The notes: generated by a model not told the origin, from the letters alone. Positions 55,831 through 64,000 are shown, counted from the stretch's first letter. The stretch: 64,000 nt of DNA from Thermohalobaculum sp039816045 (GCA_039816045.1 JBCBYB010000002.1:124001-188000), one strand, 5' to 3'. Numbers and translations are program-made.

Positions 55831-56376
55831 ATGGTCTACCCTATCGTTCGCGCCACCGCCCTGTTCCTGCGCAGCCGCCGTGATCCGGAAATGTCTCCGG
55901 ACACCACTGTGCGCACGCCCATGACATGCCGCCCCTGGGACGTCGACATGTTCCTCGAGATGAACAACGGGCGGCATCTCACGCTGTTTGATCTGGGACG
56001 GTTCGACCAGGCTGTTCGCCTGGGTCTGTTCCAACTCACGCGGGAACGCGGTTGGGGATTCGTGGTCGGAGGCGCCAGCGTGCAGTACCGCCGCCGGATT
56101 CGCGCCTTCCAGCGGTTCGAGATCGCCACCCGTTGCCTCGCACGAGACGACAAGTGGTTCTATATCGAGCAGGTCACTTGGCGGCGCGAGACAGCATGCT
56201 CAGCGGCACTTCTGCGCGTTGCGGTGGTGGCCGGCTCCCGAGGCACTGTGCCAACCCAAGACGTCGCCGAGGCTATGGGCTATCCGGACTGGCACGGCAC
56301 GCTCCCGGAGTGGGCGGATCGTTGGGAGAGCGCAGACCGAACGCGCCCGTGGCCGCCAGTGACGGGACAGCTCTAG
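55831..56376 (+). CDS. Thioesterase family (hot-dog, THEM6-like) protein
   Basis: This 181-residue protein has a hot-dog fold. TCRPWDVDMFLEMNNGRHLTLFDLGRFDQAVRLG (about 32-66) carries the N-N-G-R-H/Y signature and the catalytic aspartate of 4HBT thioesterases. The following VVGGASVQYRRRIRAFQRFEIATR is typical. It resembles the THEM6/mesenchymal-stem-cell-type acyl-CoA thioesterase branch found in alphaproteobacteria. I used ATG 55831; a GTG at 55786 lies upstream. Its stop overlaps the convergent aroA by 4 bases. The substrate is unknown. Confidence 0.85.
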   Translation: MVYPIVRATALFLRSRRDPEMSPDTTVRTPMTCRPWDVDMFLEMNNGRHLTLFDLGRFDQAVRLGLFQLTRERGWGFVVGGASVQYRRRIRAFQRFEIATRCLARDDKWFYIEQVTWRRETACSAALLRVAVVAGSRGTVPTQDVAEAMGYPDWHGTLPEWADRWESADRTRPWPPVTGQL

Positions 56377-57719
56377 CGGTTGTCGCGTCGGAACCGGGCA
56401 CCCAGGCTTTCCAGCAACGGAATGAACGAGGGAAAAGACGTCGCGATGGGCGAGGCATCGTCGACCGTGACAGGCTTCTGCGCACCAAATCCCAAGACGA
56501 GGAAGGCCATTGCGATGCGGTGATCGATCTCGGTCGCGACGACACCCCCGCCCGGGACACCATCGGCACCACGGCCAGTGACCGTCATCCCGTCCTCGTG
56601 TTCTTCAACCGTCACCCCACAAGCGCGGAGCCCGGCCACGGTTGCCGCAATCCGGTCGCTCTCCTTCACCCGCAGCTCTTCGATTCCGCGCATCACGGTG
56701 ACCCCCTCGGCAAAGGCGGCAAGACAGGCCAGCATCGGATACTCGTCGATCATCGCAGGCGCGCGCTCCGGCGGCACATCGATCCCGCGCAGGCTCGAAT
56801 GGCGCACCAGAAGATCCGCCACGGGTTCTCCGCCTTCCTCACGCGGCGCCTGGCGCGTGATATCCGCACCCATGTCTTCGAGCGTCTGGTAGAGCCCCGC
56901 CCGTGTCGGGTTGAGAGAGACGCCCGGGACCAGCACCTCAGCGCCCGGAGACAAGAGCGCTGCCGCAACGGGAAATGCGGCAGATGACGGATCGCGCGGA
57001 ACGGCGACCGTTTGCGCTCTTAACTCCGGTTGACCAGTGAGCCGGATGACGTGCCCCTCTTCTGTCAGGTCGAGCGCCACCACTGCCCCAAAGCCTCGCA
57101 GCATCCGTTCCGTATGGTCGCGCGTGGCAGACTGCTCGATGACCACGGTCTCGCCAGGCGCACCAAGCCCCGCCAGCAGGACCGCCGACTTCACCTGTGC
57201 CGAGGCCATCGGCGTCCGATACGTCACGGGCACGGGATCTGCGGCTCCCATCAGGGTAAGCGGCAGAAGTCCGCCAGTTCGACCAAGCGACCGCGCCCCG
57301 AAAAGTGTAAGCGGATCCAGAACGCGGCCCATGGGTCGGCGCCGAAGAGACGCATCGCCGGTGAAGGTGACTGCAATCGGACAGGTTGCCATCATGCCCA
57401 TGATCAGGCGCACGCCGGTCCCGGCATTGCCACAGTCGACAACCGCTTCGGGTTCCTGCAATCCACCGACGCCAACACCGGTAACGCGCCATGCACCGGG
57501 GCCATCACGGTCAACTTGGGCGCCAAAAGCCTGCATTGCAGCAGCTGTGGCAAGGATATCCTCGCCCTCCAGCAGTCCCGTGATCTGGGTCTCACCGATC
57601 GCCAATGCGCCGAGGATAAGCGACCTGTGGCTTACCGATTTGTCACCCGGCACATCTGCAGTGCCGGTCAACCCGGGTGACGCGATGGCGGTCAACGGTT
57701 GTGGTGTTTGGTTGGACAT
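56373..57719 (-). CDS. aroA: 3-phosphoshikimate 1-carboxyvinyltransferase (EPSP synthase)
   Basis: This 448-residue enzyme transfers enolpyruvate to shikimate-3-phosphate in aromatic amino acid synthesis. GDKSVSHRSLILGALAIGET and ITGLLEGEDILATAAAMQAFGA resemble the class II alphaproteobacterial form. The P-loop-like DCGNAGTGVRLIMG holds glycine at the position that is alanine in the naturally glyphosate-insensitive CP4 enzyme. Later RPMGRVLDPL, TYRTPMASAQVKSAVLLAGL, RDHTERML and KESDRIAA fit the family. I used ATG 57719 although the frame is open further upstream to 58286; extra codons are unconserved. Confidence 0.95.
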   Translation of the reverse strand: MSNQTPQPLTAIASPGLTGTADVPGDKSVSHRSLILGALAIGETQITGLLEGEDILATAAAMQAFGAQVDRDGPGAWRVTGVGVGGLQEPEAVVDCGNAGTGVRLIMGMMATCPIAVTFTGDASLRRRPMGRVLDPLTLFGARSLGRTGGLLPLTLMGAADPVPVTYRTPMASAQVKSAVLLAGLGAPGETVVIEQSATRDHTERMLRGFGAVVALDLTEEGHVIRLTGQPELRAQTVAVPRDPSSAAFPVAAALLSPGAEVLVPGVSLNPTRAGLYQTLEDMGADITRQAPREEGGEPVADLLVRHSSLRGIDVPPERAPAMIDEYPMLACLAAFAEGVTVMRGIEELRVKESDRIAATVAGLRACGVTVEEHEDGMTVTGRGADGVPGGGVVATEIDHRIAMAFLVLGFGAQKPVTVDDASPIATSFPSFIPLLESLGARFRRDNR

Positions 57720-58053
57720 GGCCGGACCCCTCTCGCGCTCACGCGCTCCGGCCATAGCCCAGTGTGGGGCCGCAGGTCTACCCTGCCGGCAAGGACGCCG
57801 GTTCGGAAGGCCCCCCTTACCGAACCGACTGTTGCAAGCGTCGCGCCGCCCAATCCGAAAGGACCACCCTCGAACGCTTCCGCAAGCACCCACCTTGCCG
57901 AAGAGAAGTCCGCACACGCTCGTCAGATCGGCAGCTCGATCCTGTGTGCGGCAACCCTGCGACCCCGCGTATCGTGTATGCTCAGGCAAGGGGGCGTGGG
58001 TAAGGCAGTCCGCGTCAAAGTTTCGCCCAATCTGAGATTGTGGCGCTTTGCCA
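57720..58053. other. Intergenic region upstream of aroA
   Basis: These 334 bases between the aroA start and the stop of the GNAT-TrmB gene contain no recognisable gene. Open frames on both strands have low-complexity translations. It should hold the aroA promoter; I identify no specific site, tRNA or riboswitch. Confidence 0.5.
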
Positions 58054-59271
58054 TCAGAGGCGCTGCACGCGGAGATAGTGCGGTCGGCGCCCCGCGGCGA
58101 TGGCTTTCGCCTCATATCGCGAGCCCGTCCAGCCTGCCCAAGCGTGCCGCCAATCCTCTGGCGTATCGGCCATCCAGTCAAAGGCGGGGTGGCGCACGAT
58201 CTGCTCGAGACTGTGTCTGACATAGTCGGGGATGTCGGTGGCGATCCGCAGCTCCGCACCCGGCGCCATAAGGTTGGCAAGCGCATCCAGATTGTCCTGG
58301 CTTACAAAGCGACGCTTCCAATGCCGCTTCTTGGGCCAAGGATCCGGGTAGAGAAGATAGACGCGATCGAGCGAACCAGATGGCAGGACGTCGAACAGAT
58401 CCCGTGCGTCGCCAGGATGGATGCGGAGGTTCTTCACGCCGGCGTTTTCGATTTGCGTCAACAGCATTGCGACGCCGTTCACGAAAGGCTCGCAACCGAT
58501 GAGATCGACGTTGGGGTTGTTGGAGGCGGTGGCCACCATATGCTCTCCGCCACCGAAGCCGATTTCCAGCCAGACGCGAGATTTCCGACCGAACAGTTCA
58601 GGCAGTGCGATTGGCAAACGATCAGGATTGTCCGCCCATTTGCTCCCTGGAACCGAAAGCTCCGCTAGCCGCTTCTCCAGCAAATGCTGCTGGCTCAAAC
58701 GCAGCTTCTTGCCATGCCGCCGTCCGTAGAAGTTGCGCCAGGGTCGCGTTGTGTCGGCGTCTTTTGTGTACTGGCGGGCAGAGAGCGGAAACCCTGCTCG
58801 AGTGGACTGCAAACCGCTCTCGCTCGCGGCGTACCCAGCAGCAGAGAAAAAGCGCACAGCCGATAGGCTTGCAGCAACGCGAAAGAGAGCTGCACCCCGT
58901 TCAACCAATGTCGCCTCCGCCGCTGCGAGCAACGCACGCCCTGCACCATGCCCTTGGGCTTCGGGAGCAACATAGAGCCCGCAGATCTCCCCGACCGCAT
59001 CGGAGCACAGACGATGGCTGCAAAATCCAACGACCTGTTCAGCGGCTGTCGTCGCCACCGCAATGGTCTCGCCGTCAGCCAGGTTTTGCGCATAGCTATC
59101 GAGCGTCAGTCCGGCTGCCCAGTTCTGGCGCTGCGTAAGGGAGCAATGCGTGTCGGCAATCGCCAGGATGGCCCGCTGTTGGAGATCAAGCAGCGCCGGC
59201 GCATCGTCTGCACGGAACGGTCGGACGCGCAGGCCGGCCCGCCTCTTTTTCTCAGTTTTTTCCGCACTCAT
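58054..59271 (-). CDS. trmB: GNAT acetyltransferase fused to tRNA (guanine-N7)-methyltransferase
   Basis: This single 405-residue frame joins two whole enzymes. Residues 13-170 form a GNAT domain with RPFRADDAPALLDLQQRAIL and the acetyl-CoA loop APEAQGHGAGRALL (102-115). Residues 177-405 form TrmB, which makes m7G46 in tRNA: PWRNFYGRRHGKK, the SAM site VWLEIGFGGGEHM (233-245), IGCEPFVNGVAMLL, and YPDPWPKKRHWKRRFV. There is no stop between them. The only possible internal start is a TTG at residue 154, before which I see no ribosome site. TrmB is normally a separate protein of about 230 residues. The acetyltransferase target is unknown. Confidence 0.88.
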   Translation of the reverse strand: MSAEKTEKKRRAGLRVRPFRADDAPALLDLQQRAILAIADTHCSLTQRQNWAAGLTLDSYAQNLADGETIAVATTAAEQVVGFCSHRLCSDAVGEICGLYVAPEAQGHGAGRALLAAAEATLVERGAALFRVAASLSAVRFFSAAGYAASESGLQSTRAGFPLSARQYTKDADTTRPWRNFYGRRHGKKLRLSQQHLLEKRLAELSVPGSKWADNPDRLPIALPELFGRKSRVWLEIGFGGGEHMVATASNNPNVDLIGCEPFVNGVAMLLTQIENAGVKNLRIHPGDARDLFDVLPSGSLDRVYLLYPDPWPKKRHWKRRFVSQDNLDALANLMAPGAELRIATDIPDYVRHSLEQIVRHPAFDWMADTPEDWRHAWAGWTGSRYEAKAIAAGRRPHYLRVQRL

Positions 59272-59341
59272 GGGCCGCAGGCTATAGCGATATCCAGCGA
59301 TCCGGCCAACCGCCGGGCACAGCTCTCTGGAGATGTGAGTA

Positions 59342-59416
59342 TGGAGCGGGCGATGAGATTCGAACTCACGACTTCAACCTTGGCAAGGTTGCGCTCTACC
59401 CCTGAGCTACGCCCGC
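59342..59416 (-). tRNA. tRNA-Gly (anticodon GCC)
   Basis: The minus strand reads a full cloverleaf: acceptor stem GCGGGCG with CGCCCGC, D-arm GTAGCTCAGGGGTAGAGC, anticodon loop CTTGCCAAGG (anticodon GCC) and T-arm with the GTTCGAATC loop. The discriminator is T, followed by encoded CCA (59342-59344). It is 75 bases with CCA. It lies between the dnaJ terminator and the GNAT-TrmB gene on the same strand. Confidence 0.97.
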
Positions 59417-59542
59417 GTTGGAAGCGCTATCGCAAATTCGGCCGGGTCGCGCAAGGGCCATTTTTCGCGTGCCCGGGGATCGGTGCACAGGGGCCGGTGG
59501 CGCGGTCTTTGTGACCGTTCACCCATCTGAACCGAAATCAAC

Positions 59543-59574
59543 AAGCGCCCGTGCAACGGAAAGCACAGGCGCTT
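59543..59574 (-). terminator. Hairpin terminator after dnaJ
   Basis: On the minus strand, 24 bases past the dnaJ stop, the stem AAGCGCC-x-GTGC pairs with GCAC-x-GGCGCTT (11 bp with one mismatch) around an 8-base loop. It is followed by TTGATTT. This is a plausible intrinsic terminator for the dnaK-fkbM-dnaJ transcript, isolating it from the tRNA gene. Confidence 0.55.
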
Positions 59575-59598
59575 CGTAGGTTGCGAGCAGGCCTACCA

Positions 59599-60747
59599 TC
59601 ATCCGGTCATGCTGTCCCAGAAGTTCTTCACCTTGGAGAAGAAGTCCCGGCTCTCAGGGCTGTTGTTCGTCGCCTCGCGCTCGAACTCCGCAAGCAGCTC
59701 TTTTTGGCGCGGCGTGAGGTTCACCGGCGTCTCTACGTTGAGTTCAATGTAAAGATCGCCCACTTGACCGGGACGCTGCAGGGCCGGCATGCCTTTGCCG
59801 CGGAGCCGCAGGCGCTTACCGGTCTGAACGCCGGACGGGATCTTAACCCGCGTACGACCGCCGTCGAGCGTCGGTGCCTCGATCTCGCCACCAAGGGCGG
59901 CGGTCGTCATCGGAACCGGTATGTGGCAGTAGAGATCCAGCCGATCACGCTCGAAGAGCGGGTGCTGCTTGATGTCCACGAAAATGTAGAGATCGCCCGC
60001 GGGTCCGCCGCGCGGTCCGGCCTCTCCTTCACCTGCCAGACGGATCCGGGTGCCGGTGTCGACGCCAGCCGGGATGTCCACGTTCAACGTCCGCTCGCGC
60101 CGCACATGGCCGACGCCGCCGCACACTTTGCAGGGGTTCTTCACGACCTTACCGCGGCCTCCGCAGGTCGGACAGGTGCGCTCAATCGTGAAGAAGCCTT
60201 GCTGAGCGCGGACTTTGCCGTGGCCATTGCAGGTCGGGCAAACGGTCGGCTCTGCACCACCTTCTGCACCCGTGCCGTTACAGGCTTCGCAAACGACGGA
60301 GCCCGGAACCTGCACGGTCTGCTGCTTGCCGCTAAACGCTTCCTCCAGTGAGATCTGGAGATTGTAGCGCAGATCGGCTCCGCGCTGCGCGCCACCGCGG
60401 CGCTGCCCTCCTTGGCGCCCGCCCATAAATTCGCCGAAGAGATCTTCGAACACATCCGAGAACGCGGAGGAGAAGTCTCCCGGCCCACCCTGCGCGCCTC
60501 CCGCACCCGGCCCGGTGCCCGCCTCGAACGCCGCATGACCAAACTGGTCATAGGCCGCCTTCTTCTCAGCGTCCTTCAGGATGTCGTGGGCCTCGTTGAC
60601 CTCCTTGAACATCGCCTCGGCATTTGGGTTGTCGCGGTTCTGATCCGGGTGAAGCTCCCGCACCTTGCGCTTATAGGCCTTCTTGATATCGTCGGCCGAC
60701 GCCCCGCGGGACAGCCCAAGCGTCTCGTAGTAGTCACGTTTTGCCAT
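59599..60747 (-). CDS. dnaJ: Chaperone protein DnaJ
   Basis: This 382-residue Hsp40 delivers unfolded proteins to DnaK and stimulates its ATPase. The J domain (1-70) holds the HPD motif in RELHPDQNRD. A Gly/Phe-rich region follows (about 78-115). Four zinc-binding repeats of type CxxCxGxG are present (CEACNGTG, CPTCNGHG, CPTCGGRG, CKVCGGVG). C-terminal substrate-binding domains complete the chain. Its ATG overlaps the stop of the preceding FkbM-type gene by 14 bases, so the two are coupled, unlike the usual direct dnaK-dnaJ order. Confidence 0.96.
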   Translation of the reverse strand: MAKRDYYETLGLSRGASADDIKKAYKRKVRELHPDQNRDNPNAEAMFKEVNEAHDILKDAEKKAAYDQFGHAAFEAGTGPGAGGAQGGPGDFSSAFSDVFEDLFGEFMGGRQGGQRRGGAQRGADLRYNLQISLEEAFSGKQQTVQVPGSVVCEACNGTGAEGGAEPTVCPTCNGHGKVRAQQGFFTIERTCPTCGGRGKVVKNPCKVCGGVGHVRRERTLNVDIPAGVDTGTRIRLAGEGEAGPRGGPAGDLYIFVDIKQHPLFERDRLDLYCHIPVPMTTAALGGEIEAPTLDGGRTRVKIPSGVQTGKRLRLRGKGMPALQRPGQVGDLYIELNVETPVNLTPRQKELLAEFEREATNNSPESRDFFSKVKNFWDSMTG

Positions 60748-61582
60748 CGACCCGATCCAAATCTGTTCCTGCCGCAGCCTCTGACGGTGCGGTCAAGATC
60801 GCGTTCATGCGCGTGTGTTCGGCGATCTGATACCCGTATTGCACGAGCAGTTCCAGTGCGGGAGTCTTTGCGCCTCTCTGCGCCTCCAGGATCACAAGAC
60901 GGGGACGCAGCTCGACCGGCGCGTCTCGGAGAAAGGCCTGGAGGACCGGCTCCTCCCACCCTTCGATATCGAGCTTGAGTGCATCGATGCGTTCCCATCC
61001 GGCGCGTTGCAGCACAGTGAGGAGCGGCACCGTTTCCACCTCGGCTCCGTCCTCGCCAAGCGATCGTTCGCCGCGGTTGCCGGCGCCCGAGATACGCGCC
61101 GTGCCCGAACGGTCGGACAATGCTACCGGGGCGACCGAAACGCTCTCTGCTCCAGACGCCTCAAGGTTGACCCCGAGGCGCCGTAGGTTTTCGGCGTCGG
61201 GTTCGATCGCCAGCACCTTCGCGGGCCCAAGACTGAGCACGGCAAGCGTATAGAGCCCGGCATTTGCACCCGCATCGACAAAACAGAACGGACGGGGTGC
61301 CGCCTGCATTGCACGTGCCATCGCCTCCCGCTCGGCCCAATCCCAAAACTGCGGCGCACTGAAGACCCGCTTCTCGGATAGGTTGTCGCTGGGGTAGAGC
61401 CGAGCCCGTTGACCGGGAAAGGGTTCCAGATCGAACGGCTCCCGCCGACCCGCAACACATACCCGCCGGATCACCGACGTGAGCCGCTTGGTCAGCGCCC
61501 CACGCGGGAGCCCGGCGCCGAAGCGCCGGAGCCTCTCTAGTGCCGGTGGCAATGCATGAGTGCCAAAAGGCGGCTCGATCAC
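60734..61582 (-). CDS. FkbM family SAM-dependent methyltransferase
   Basis: The product is about 282 residues from GTG 61582, which has an AGGGGA site upstream; other GTG/ATG choices further up overlap dnaK. SAM motif I is CFVDAGANAGLYTLAVLSLG, followed by LAIEPDAENLRRLGVNLEASGA, VALSDRSGTARIS and the FkbM-typical RIDALKLDIEGWEEPVLQAFL. Such enzymes methylate sugars or other small molecules, often on surface polysaccharides; the substrate here is unknown. It lies between dnaK (23 bases) and dnaJ (overlap), so it shares their transcript and probably their heat-shock control. Confidence 0.85.
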   Translation of the reverse strand: MIEPPFGTHALPPALERLRRFGAGLPRGALTKRLTSVIRRVCVAGRREPFDLEPFPGQRARLYPSDNLSEKRVFSAPQFWDWAEREAMARAMQAAPRPFCFVDAGANAGLYTLAVLSLGPAKVLAIEPDAENLRRLGVNLEASGAESVSVAPVALSDRSGTARISGAGNRGERSLGEDGAEVETVPLLTVLQRAGWERIDALKLDIEGWEEPVLQAFLRDAPVELRPRLVILEAQRGAKTPALELLVQYGYQIAEHTRMNAILTAPSEAAAGTDLDRVDGKT

Positions 61583-61604
61583 GGCCGCATCCCCTGGCAC
61601 AGGC

Positions 61605-63539
61605 TCAGCTCGAAGAGGGCTTCTTACCGTCGTCGTCCCTGAGCTCCTCGAACTCAGCATCGACGACGTCATCCCCCTTGCCATCATTGGGGGCCTCAGG
61701 CTGGGCTGCCTCCGGGTCGTCCGAAGCCTCCTCCGACTGCGCCTTGTAGATCGCCTCGCCGAGTTTCATAGACGCCTCTGCAAGGGTCTGTGCCCGGTTG
61801 CGGATCGCCTCCGCCTCATCGCCGTCAAGAACTGCACGGAGATCCTCGATCGCCGTGGTGATCGAACTCCGGACCTCCTCGTCGACCTTATCGCCATGCT
61901 CGGCGAGGGACTTCTCGGTCGAATGGATGAGGCTCTCGGCCTGGTTCTTCGCCTCGACAACCGCCTTGCGCTTGCGGTCCTCCTCGGCGTTCTCCTCAGC
62001 GTCCTTGACCATCTTCTCGATGTCGTCATCCGAGAGACCGCCAGAGGCCTGGATTGTGATCTTCTGCTCCTTGCCCGTGCCCTTGTCCTTCGCCTGGACA
62101 TTCACGATGCCGTTCGCGTCAATGTCGAAGGCAACTTCGATTTGCGGCAGACCGCGCGGCGCCGGCGGGATCTCCTCGAGATTGAACTGACCGAGCATCT
62201 TGTTGTCGGCCGCCATCTCACGCTCCCCCTGGAAGACGCGGATCGTCACAGCAGACTGATTATCGTCCGCCGTAGAGAAGACCTGCGACTTCTTCGTCGG
62301 GATCGTCGTGTTCCGATCGATCAGGCGCGTGAAGACACCACCCAGCGTCTCGATGCCAAGGGAGAGCGGAGTGACGTCGAGCAGCACGACATCTTTCACG
62401 TCACCCTGGAGGACACCGGCCTGAATCGCGGCGCCCATTGCCACGACCTCATCGGGATTGACGCCCTTGTGCGGCTCCTTGCCAAAGAAGTCCTTCACCA
62501 CCTCCACGATCTTCGGCATGCGTGTCATACCGCCGACCAGGACGACCTCGTCGATGTCCGAAGCGCTGAGCTTTGCATCCTTGAGCGCCTTGCGGCACGG
62601 ATCGAGGGTGCGCTGAATGAGATCTTCGACCAGGCTCTCCAGCTTCGCGCGGCTCAGCTTCATGGTGAGGTGCTTCGGCCCCGATGCGTCGGCCGTGATG
62701 TAGGGCAGGTTGATCTCGGTCTGCTGGCTCGAAGAAAGCTCGATCTTGGCTTTCTCGGCGGCTTCCTTAAGACGCTGGAGCGCAAGCTTGTCGCCGCGCA
62801 GATCCAGACCCTGCTCCTTCTTGAACTCATCCGCAAGGTAGTCGACCAGCCGAAGGTCAAAGTCCTCACCGCCAAGGAACGTATCGCCGTTCGTCGACTT
62901 TACCTCGAAGAGACCATCGTCGATTTCCAACACCGAAATGTCGAAGGTGCCGCCGCCGAGGTCGAACACCGCGATCGTCTTGGTCGTATCCTTCTCGAGA
63001 CCATAAGCGAGCGCGGCCGCCGTCGGCTCATTGATGATCCGCAGAACCTCAAGGCCCGCGATCTTGCCGGCATCTTTCGTCGCCTGACGCTGGGCATCGT
63101 TGAAGTAGGCGGGAACGGTGATCACGGCCTTGGAAACGGTCTCGCCCAGATAACTCTCCGCCGTTTCCTTCATCTTTTGCAGCACATAGGCGCTGATCTG
63201 GGAGGGAGAGTACTTCTCTCCACGCGCTTCGACCCAAGCGTCTCCGTTCTTTCCCTCGACGATCTTGAAGGGAACCATACCCTTATCTTTCGAGACCGTC
63301 GGGTCCTTGTGGCGCCGACCGATCAAGCGCTTGACCGCAAAGAGTGTGTTCTCCGGATTGGTCACCGCCTGGCGCTTGGCCGGCTGCCCCACGAGACGCT
63401 CACCGTCCTCGGAAAACGCGACCATCGACGGCGTAGTCCGGGCACCCTCGGCGTTTTCCACCACTTTCGGGTTCGCGCCGTCCATAATGGCGACACAGCT
63501 GTTTGTGGTTCCGAGATCGATCCCGATGACTTTGGACAT
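61605..63539 (-). CDS. dnaK: Chaperone protein DnaK (Hsp70)
   Basis: This 644-residue Hsp70 binds and folds polypeptides in an ATP-driven cycle with DnaJ and GrpE. It starts MSKVIGIDLGTTNSCVAIMD. VPAYFNDAQRQATKDAG, FDLGGGTFDISVLEIDDG and the DEVVLVGGMTRMPKI motif mark the ATPase domain. The substrate-binding beta domain and helical lid follow, ending in EELRDDDGKKPSSS. I used ATG 63539 with AGGAG upstream, since the nine extra codons to 63566 are not conserved. It is preceded by a sigma-32-type promoter. Confidence 0.97.
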   Translation of the reverse strand: MSKVIGIDLGTTNSCVAIMDGANPKVVENAEGARTTPSMVAFSEDGERLVGQPAKRQAVTNPENTLFAVKRLIGRRHKDPTVSKDKGMVPFKIVEGKNGDAWVEARGEKYSPSQISAYVLQKMKETAESYLGETVSKAVITVPAYFNDAQRQATKDAGKIAGLEVLRIINEPTAAALAYGLEKDTTKTIAVFDLGGGTFDISVLEIDDGLFEVKSTNGDTFLGGEDFDLRLVDYLADEFKKEQGLDLRGDKLALQRLKEAAEKAKIELSSSQQTEINLPYITADASGPKHLTMKLSRAKLESLVEDLIQRTLDPCRKALKDAKLSASDIDEVVLVGGMTRMPKIVEVVKDFFGKEPHKGVNPDEVVAMGAAIQAGVLQGDVKDVVLLDVTPLSLGIETLGGVFTRLIDRNTTIPTKKSQVFSTADDNQSAVTIRVFQGEREMAADNKMLGQFNLEEIPPAPRGLPQIEVAFDIDANGIVNVQAKDKGTGKEQKITIQASGGLSDDDIEKMVKDAEENAEEDRKRKAVVEAKNQAESLIHSTEKSLAEHGDKVDEEVRSSITTAIEDLRAVLDGDEAEAIRNRAQTLAEASMKLGEAIYKAQSEEASDDPEAAQPEAPNDGKGDDVVDAEFEELRDDDGKKPSSS

Positions 63540-63874
63540 GTATGGCTCCTTTTGGCGATCTGTCACGCCAGGTCCGTGCGCGGCCCCTGGCGCTGCAACC
63601 CCACGGGTTCAGGAATGGGACATGGATGCGACGCGATATAGGGTTGCCGAAGGCTCCGTGCAAGCGATGACACGGCATCGGAGAGAGCCCAACCTCACCA
63701 AATGCAATACATTTTCGCGAAACATGTTTGCTCGCATGCGGGACACAGGCCTAGAGAGACGGTATCAGCGTGCCGGGAACACCGCCGCAGAATTCTCGGC
63801 GGCCGATCTGGATAGGCCGAAACCGTTCCGAGGGCGATCGACTGAAGGCCAAGCAAACAAAGTCTGAAACCTCG
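63540..63874. other. Intergenic region between divergent dnaK and AlkB-like gene
   Basis: About 335 bases separate the dnaK start from the first supportable codon of the AlkB-like gene. It holds the heat-shock promoter listed separately. Open frames on either strand here have no recognisable homology. The true AlkB-like start may extend into it, to a GTG at 63770 for example. Confidence 0.5.
63636..63664 (-). promoter_or_regulatory. Sigma-32 (RpoH) type promoter of dnaK
   Basis: Read on the minus strand, a -35 element CTTGCA (63659-63664) and a -10 element CCTATAT (63636-63642) are separated by 16 bases. This matches the alphaproteobacterial RpoH consensus (CTTG...CCYATNT). They lie about 95-125 bases upstream of the dnaK ATG. 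Heat-shock control of the dnaK-fkbM-dnaJ unit follows by inference. No CIRCE element was noticed. Confidence 0.65.
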
Positions 63875-64000
63875 TTGCCCAACGGTCTCTCCCATTGGTC
63901 AGCCTATATCTCGGAAGCCGATCAATCAGCCTTGGTTGTTGATCTGCGGCGGGTTATCGCACAAGCCCCATTCATACGGCCGATGACCCGTTGGGGCAAA
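63875..64000 (+). CDS. alkB: Partial AlkB-like 2-oxoglutarate-dependent dioxygenase, N-terminus
   Basis: The last 126 bases encode a frame that runs off the window. Its translation (NGLSHWSAYISEADQSALVV, then DLRRVIAQAPFIRPMTRWGK) resembles the N-terminal region of alphaproteobacterial AlkB proteins, which repair alkylated DNA bases by oxidative demethylation. The metal-binding residues would lie beyond the window. No ATG is in frame close by; a TTG at 63875 or GTG at 63770 could be the start. It is divergent from dnaK. Confidence 0.4.
   Translation, partial: MPNGLSHWSAYISEADQSALVVDLRRVIAQAPFIRPMTRWGK

Noticed and set aside
57699..58220. 173-codon plus-strand open frame between aroA and the GNAT-TrmB gene
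   Set aside because: Serine/proline/arginine-rich translation without any domain, overlapping both real genes in antisense.
63265..63867. 200-codon plus-strand frame across the dnaK promoter
   Set aside because: Overlaps dnaK antisense and the heat-shock promoter; no homology seen.

Overview
The window reads as a chromosomal segment of an alphaproteobacterium of the order Rhodobacterales. Supporting signs are high GC, the RegB / SenC / RegA redox-sensing locus, the DUF2849 - sulfite reductase - DUF934 - cysH module, a DivL-like kinase preceded by a CtrA-type box, and the long syntenic blocks divL-like - tsaE - amgK - murU - addB - addA - trxA and aroA - cmk - rpsA - ihfB - trpF - trpB - trpA - accD - folC. 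The taxon is an inference; no 16S gene is present.

Layout. 0.3-3.6 kb: assimilatory sulfate/sulfite reduction genes. 3.6-5.2 kb: a gene-poor stretch with an IS5-family relic. 5.2-12.8 kb: mainly minus-strand genes (gyrA, TauE/SafE permease, ssb, an RcnB-like protein, two DUF1330 proteins, xseA). 12.9-21.0 kb: mixed housekeeping genes (purD, MOSC protein, phosphatase, Cys-tRNA deacylase-like protein, CnoX-like thioredoxin, LON-domain protein, Trm112, prolyl aminopeptidase, ubiG, msrB) plus an orphan lysine-rich coiled-coil gene. 21.1-24.0 kb: regA and senC divergent from regB. 24.0-35.5 kb: a plus-strand run from the DivL-like kinase through tsaE, amgK/murU (cell-wall sugar recycling) and addB/addA (double-strand break processing) to trxA, closed by a hairpin terminator shared with the opposing folC.

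35.6-63.5 kb is almost entirely minus-strand: dnaK, an FkbM methyltransferase, dnaJ, tRNA-Gly, a GNAT-TrmB fusion, aroA, cmk, rpsA, a glycosyltransferase, a protein of unknown function, sppA, ihfB, lapA, trpF, a membrane protein, a GNAT, trpB, a DUF2158 protein, trpA, a PNPOx-like protein and, after an insertion zone at 37.8-42.6 kb, accD and folC. That zone holds a cupin gene, an aminotransferase gene, an apparently intact IS110/IS1111-type element, a decayed IS3-family element and an IS630 fragment. The window ends with the start of an AlkB-like gene divergent from dnaK.

Most genes are ordinary core metabolism. The items most worth following up are the GNAT-TrmB fusion, the FkbM gene inside the dnaK-dnaJ unit, the CtrA box upstream of a DivL-like kinase with an eroded ATP-binding domain, the IS110-family element with subterminal inverted repeats and a long downstream non-coding region (candidate guide RNA), and repeated ~40-base insertions in the IS3 relic. 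I found no CRISPR array, prophage or clear new defence system.
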